DNA of 64,000 nucleotides, taken from an uncultured Bacteroidia bacterium. Its GTDB lineage: Bacteria > Bacteroidota > Bacteroidia > Bacteroidales > F082. A model generated the notes under the pieces. That model ran no database searches. It was not told where the DNA came from and saw only the letters and a program-made list of their open reading frames with translations. The stretch lies in contig CACXXW010000003.1 of assembly GCA_902771635.1 (NCBI GenBank), forward strand, positions 1-64,000. Direction: 5' to 3'. Position 1 is the first letter of the stretch; each line of letters opens with the position of its first letter. Shown one piece after another: positions 61,376 through 64,000 of this stretch. A program made the translations under genes and the position numbers.

Positions 61376-61456
61376 GTTGGCTTCAACTGCCTGCTCTCCG
61401 CCGTGTTCATCTTCTCGATTATGAAGCGGTTGGAAAAGGCTACATCGGGTTGCTGA
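61376..61456 (+). pseudogene. C-terminal fragment of a third POT transporter
   Basis: Reads in frame VGFNCLLSAVFIFSIMKRL then EKATSGC and TGA, matching the last helix and tail of the neighbours (VCLLSMIVMFAMVKWLERVTK and LHKKLEAATK). It has no start or upstream part and is the remains of a tandem duplicate deleted together with most of its gene. Confidence 0.8.
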
Positions 61457-61500
61457 TATGGTTTTGGAAACAAATCTATCACAAATCTGAATGAAATCTT

Positions 61501-61539
61501 GTAGAGACGCAACATTCTGCGTCTCTACGTTTTTTTTTC
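61501..61539 (+). terminator. GTAGAGACGCA palindrome, copy 4, with T-tract
   Basis: 11-bp stem GTAGAGACGCA/TGCGTCTCTAC (61501-61528) followed by GTTTTTTTTT. Here the repeat family clearly has the form of a terminator. Confidence 0.85.
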
Positions 61540-61547
61540 TAATTTTG
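61540..61547 (+). promoter_or_regulatory. -7 box for queF
   Basis: TAATTTTG, 17 bases before the ATG at 61565, directly after the terminator T-tract. Confidence 0.55.
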
Positions 61548-61564
61548 CGGCAAAATAATAGACT

Positions 61565-62038
61565 ATGTCAAGAAACGAACAAGAGCTGAAAGGTGTCACG
61601 CTGCTGGGCAACCAAAACACGCAATACAACTACGACTATACTCCTGAGGAAACATTTGAGAACAAACATCCTGAGAATGAATACCTTGTGACCTTGGATT
61701 GTCCTGAGTTCACCTCGCTGTGCCCTAAGACGGGCCAGCCCGACTTCGGCCACCTTATTATTAATTATATCCCTCGCACACTGATGGTGGAGAGCAAGAG
61801 TCTGAAACTCTATCTCTTCAGTTTCCGCAACCATGGTGACTTCCACGAGGACTGTGTGAACATCATCATGAAGGACTTGGTAAAGCTGATGGATCCCAAG
61901 TATCTGGAGGTCATAGGCTTGTTCAATCCGCGTGGCGGCATCTCTATCAAGCCTTTTGCCAACTATGGCGACGCTGAGCATCAGGACATGGTCAAGCAAC
62001 GGCTTCTTGGTCATTGCGAGCGGAGCGTGGCAATCTAG
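61565..62038 (+). CDS. queF: NADPH-dependent 7-cyano-7-deazaguanine reductase
   Basis: Reduces preQ0 to preQ1 for queuosine tRNA modification. The 157-residue protein is the short unimodular type: catalytic Cys in [14 protein letters not shown] (about 48-61), the substrate-binding Glu and QueF motif in [21 protein letters not shown] (about 75-95). After VKQRLL the frame runs into a dispersed repeat and ends GHCERSVAI, so the last 9 residues are repeat-derived. It heads the que cluster. Confidence 0.94.
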   Translation: MSRNEQELKGVTLLGNQNTQYNYDYTPEETFENKHPENEYLVTLDCPEFTSLCPKTGQPDFGHLIINYIPRTLMVESKSLKLYLFSFRNHGDFHEDCVNIIMKDLVKLMDPKYLEVIGLFNPRGGISIKPFANYGDAEHQDMVKQRLLGHCERSVAI

Positions 62039-62082
62039 ACAAAAAGCTTTTACTCTGGATCGCTTCGTTCCTCGCGATGACG
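62013..62082. repeat. Inverted dispersed repeat at the end of queF
   Basis: CATTGCGAGCGGAGCGTGGC and further bases form one arm; GGATCGCTTCGTTCCTCGCG and ATGAC form the other, an imperfect hairpin with a central AT-rich spacer. The unit resembles the widespread repeats whose translation gives CERSVAI or SRNDAK. Confidence 0.75.
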
Positions 62083-62092
62083 CAAAGCGACG

Positions 62093-62128
62093 ACTGAACA
62101 ACTGAATAACTGAACAACTGAAAACTGA
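62093..62128. repeat. AACTGA leader repeats before queC
   Basis: ACTGAACA, ACTGAATA, ACTGAACA, ACTGAAA in series, ending at the queC ATG (62130). Confidence 0.65.
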
Positions 62129-62129
62129 A

Positions 62130-62783
62130 ATGAAGGACGCTGTAATCATCATCTCCGGTGGTATGGACTCGACCACGATGCTCTACGAATTCAAGGATGA
62201 AATCGCCTTGGCCATTACCTTTGACTATGGCTCGACCCAAAATGGCCGCGAGCGTGTTTGTGCCGTGACGCATTGCCAGCGTTTGGGCATCAAGCATATC
62301 ATTGTGCCTCTCGAATTCATGCACCGCTACTTCAAGAGTGCCCTGTTGATGACGGCCGACGACATCCCCGAAGGCAACTATGATGACGAGAACATGAAGT
62401 CGACGGTGGTGCCTTTCCGCAACGGCATCATGTTGGCCATTGCTGCGGGTATTGCTGAGAGTAATGGTCTGAAGCGTGTGATGATTGCCAACCATGCCGG
62501 CGACCATTCCATCTATCCCGACTGTCGCCCTGGCTTTGTCAATGCCATGTCGGAGGCCGTGTCGGCGGGAACCTACGAGAATATTAAGGTCTTTGCACCT
62601 TATACTTACCTTAGCAAGAAGGAAATCGCAGAACATGGCAAGGCTTTGGGCTTGGATTACGCCGAGACTTATTCCTGCTACAAAGGTGGCGAGAAGCATT
62701 GCGGTAAATGCGGCACCTGCCGCGAACGCCGTCAGGCGCTGCTTGATGCCGGCATTGAAGACCACACCGAATATGAATCATAA
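62130..62783 (+). CDS. queC: 7-cyano-7-deazaguanine synthase
   Basis: Converts CDG to preQ0 with ATP and ammonia. The 217-residue protein has the PP-loop ISGGMDSTTML (8-18), PFRNGIMLAIAAG (about 90-102), and the zinc site SCYKGGEKHCGKCGTCRER with four Cys. Between queF and queD, it completes the preQ0 branch. Confidence 0.96.
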   Translation: MKDAVIIISGGMDSTTMLYEFKDEIALAITFDYGSTQNGRERVCAVTHCQRLGIKHIIVPLEFMHRYFKSALLMTADDIPEGNYDDENMKSTVVPFRNGIMLAIAAGIAESNGLKRVMIANHAGDHSIYPDCRPGFVNAMSEAVSAGTYENIKVFAPYTYLSKKEIAEHGKALGLDYAETYSCYKGGEKHCGKCGTCRERRQALLDAGIEDHTEYES

Positions 62784-62790
62784 TGCTAAG

Positions 62791-62847
62791 GTCCCTGAGC
62801 CCGTCGAAGGGCCGACCGGAACCAAGACGGTGCTTCGACAGGCTCAG
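62791..62847. repeat. CCCTGAGC-GTCGAAGGG repeat pair, queC-queD gap
   Basis: GTCCCTGAGCCCGTCGAAGG and six more bases at 62791-62816 faces CTTCGACAGGCTCAG (62833-62847) in inverted order, so the two can form a hairpin. Confidence 0.75.
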
Positions 62848-62858
62848 CAACCTGCTTC

Positions 62859-62895
62859 AACTGAATAACTGAACAACTGAAAACTGCCAACTGAA
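62859..62895. repeat. AACTGA leader repeats before queD
   Basis: AACTGAATAACTGAACAACT and onward to CCAACTGAAT, directly before the queD ATG at 62897. Confidence 0.65.
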
Positions 62896-62896
62896 T

Positions 62897-63250
62897 ATGT
62901 ATTACGTCAGAAAAACCTTAGAAATATCCGCATGTCACCAGCTTTATCTCGACTATGAGAGCAAGTGCGAGAACCTACATGGCCACAACTGGAAGATCAA
63001 TGTGTATTGCCGTACCGAAAAGCTCGACAGCAATGGCATGGTGTGCGACTTCACCGAGATTAAGCGCTTGATCCATGGCAAGATCGACCATACTAACATC
63101 AATGAGGTCCTTGACTTCAATCCGACAGCCGAGAACTTGGCCAAGTGGATTGTCGACACCGTCCCAAACTGCTACCGTGCTGATGTGTGGGAGTCGCGCG
63201 ACAACAAGGCCTCCTACATCAAGGACGACGCCCCACAAAATTTTGATTGA
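62897..63250 (+). CDS. queD: 6-carboxytetrahydropterin synthase
   Basis: Converts dihydroneopterin triphosphate to 6-carboxytetrahydropterin. The 117-residue PTPS-fold protein has the zinc His set (His14 in ACHQLYL, His29 and His31 in LHGHNW), the catalytic Cys24 in SKCENLHGHNW, and the DFTEIKRLI and DHTNINEVLDFNPTAENLA motifs. It provides the substrate of QueE encoded next. Confidence 0.95.
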   Translation: MYYVRKTLEISACHQLYLDYESKCENLHGHNWKINVYCRTEKLDSNGMVCDFTEIKRLIHGKIDHTNINEVLDFNPTAENLAKWIVDTVPNCYRADVWESRDNKASYIKDDAPQNFD

Positions 63251-63356
63251 TTTTAATAAGCTATCAGCCATCAGCAGTCAGCTATCAGCTTGGTTGGTTC
63301 TGAGCTGAGAGCTGATGGCCAATCAATTAAACAATTAAACAATCAACGATTCAACA
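63251..63356. other. Intergenic hairpin and A-rich leader before queE
   Basis: Reiterated CTATCAGC/CATCAGC words (63258-63292) pair with GAGCTGAGAGCTGATGGCC (63302-63320); the leader CAATTAAACAATTAAACAATC follows. No TAnnTTTG was seen, so queE is probably cotranscribed. Confidence 0.5.
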
Positions 63357-63947
63357 TTGTACAAGATTAACGAAATATTCTACTCCCTTCAAGGCGAAGG
63401 TTATCACTCCGGAACGCCTGCGGTCTTTGTGCGCTTCAGTGGATGCAACTTGCGTTGCGCTTTTTGTGACACACAGCATCAGGACGGGCAGATGATGTCG
63501 TTGCAAGAGATTGTGGATGAAGTCAATAAGTATCCTCTCGCGCCTTTGATTGTGCTGACAGGTGGAGAACCTTCTTTGTTTATTGACAAGGCTTTTGTGG
63601 CTGAACTGAAACAAAAGACGGGTAAAAGAATTGCCATAGAAACCAATGGTACGCGACCTTTGCCGAACAACCTCGATTGGGTGACGCTTTCGCCCAAGAC
63701 CGTTTTTGAGGGAGGCGATTTGGAGCCTTGTGTGTTGAAGACTTGTGATGAACTGAAAGTGGTCTATCTTGGTCAGGACTTGTCGCAATACAATGGCATT
63801 GAGGCTCGACATCGTTTCTTGCAGCCTTGTTTTTGTGAAGACGAAGTACAGCGAAAGGCTAATATGAAAGCCTGCGTGGAAGCAGTGATTCAGAACCCCG
63901 GCTGGCGACTTTCGCTGCAGATTCATAGGGTTTTAAATATCAGATAG
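63357..63947 (+). CDS. queE: 7-carboxy-7-deazaguanine synthase, radical SAM
   Basis: Radical SAM ring contraction giving 7-carboxy-7-deazaguanine. The 196-residue protein starts YKINEIFYSLQGEGYHSG, has the cluster motif CNLRCAFC (CxxxCxxC, about residues 31-38), and TGGEPSLF (GGEP). The frame opens at TTG (63357), the only start that keeps the conserved N-terminus; no ATG is near. QueE is the step between QueD and QueC. Confidence 0.93.
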   Translation: MYKINEIFYSLQGEGYHSGTPAVFVRFSGCNLRCAFCDTQHQDGQMMSLQEIVDEVNKYPLAPLIVLTGGEPSLFIDKAFVAELKQKTGKRIAIETNGTRPLPNNLDWVTLSPKTVFEGGDLEPCVLKTCDELKVVYLGQDLSQYNGIEARHRFLQPCFCEDEVQRKANMKACVEAVIQNPGWRLSLQIHRVLNIR

Positions 63948-63964
63948 ATAATAGAGATTTCACT

Positions 63965-64000
63965 ATGCGAATTCGTTTTTCCCTGTTTCTCCTTCTTGCG
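63965..64000 (+). CDS. Start of a secreted or membrane protein (cut by window)
   Basis: ATG followed by RIRFSLFLLLA, a basic then hydrophobic start as in a signal peptide, running off the end. It begins 17 bases after queE. Confidence 0.5.
   Translation, partial: MRIRFSLFLLLA

Noticed and set aside
61548..61564. preQ1 riboswitch ahead of queF
   Set aside because: Only 17 bases separate the -7 box from the ATG, too short for any known preQ1 aptamer.

Overview
The window reads as chromosome from a member of the Bacteroidota, most likely Bacteroidales. Grounds: Bacteroidetes-type promoters (TAnnTTTG, often with an upstream TTTG) 20-60 bases before many starts; three gingipain-like C25 peptidases with type IX secretion sorting domains; a TonB receptor with two DUF4249 lipoproteins; an FtsZ tail of Bacteroidetes type; and A-rich, G-poor leaders before many ORFs. 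No database search was possible; names rest on motifs, length and gene order.

Layout. 1-1669: end of an rRNA operon (5S), then cdsA-psd for phosphatidylethanolamine synthesis. 1677-6805: a short DnaE and a DinB polymerase on the minus strand, with a LexA/UmuD-like S24 regulator divergent from them, resembling a translesion cassette. 6957-11469: a lipoprotein, mutS2, a GlsB/YeaQ-type membrane protein and the GTPase ysxC. 11641-26735: the dcw cluster mraZ-rsmH-ftsL-ftsI-murE-mraY-(murD)-ftsW-murG-murC-ftsQ-ftsA-ftsZ. At the murD position there is only a stand-alone C-terminal domain whose D-Glu-binding positions are changed. 26914-47063: three large C25 peptidases (the second combining the front of the first with the back of the third), a SpoU methylase, a HAD phosphatase, the TonB receptor/DUF4249 set, a TerB-DnaJ protein, a CtpA-like S41 peptidase, a TsaC/Sua5 protein and a glycosyltransferase. 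47190-54792: an accessory region with two AAA+/DUF4143 ATPases, each with palindromic DNA around its promoter, an AT-rich pair containing a divergent nitrilase-like protein, a vWA membrane protein, an FKBP prolyl isomerase, and a ParE/RelE-type toxin-antitoxin pair lying between valS and a duplicated fragment of the valS 3' end. 54797-61456: valS, two POT peptide transporters and the tail of a lost third one. 61565-63947: queF-queC-queD-queE for preQ0/preQ1 synthesis. The next gene is cut by the window edge.

The dcw genes work together in peptidoglycan precursor synthesis (MurE, MraY, MurG, MurC) and septation (FtsL, FtsI, FtsW, FtsQ, FtsA, FtsZ), so the missing MurD catalytic core is the most important question here. 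A second theme is dispersed short palindromic repeats that lie between genes and in places run into essential coding sequence (ValS N-terminus, QueF C-terminus, possibly the FtsZ linker).
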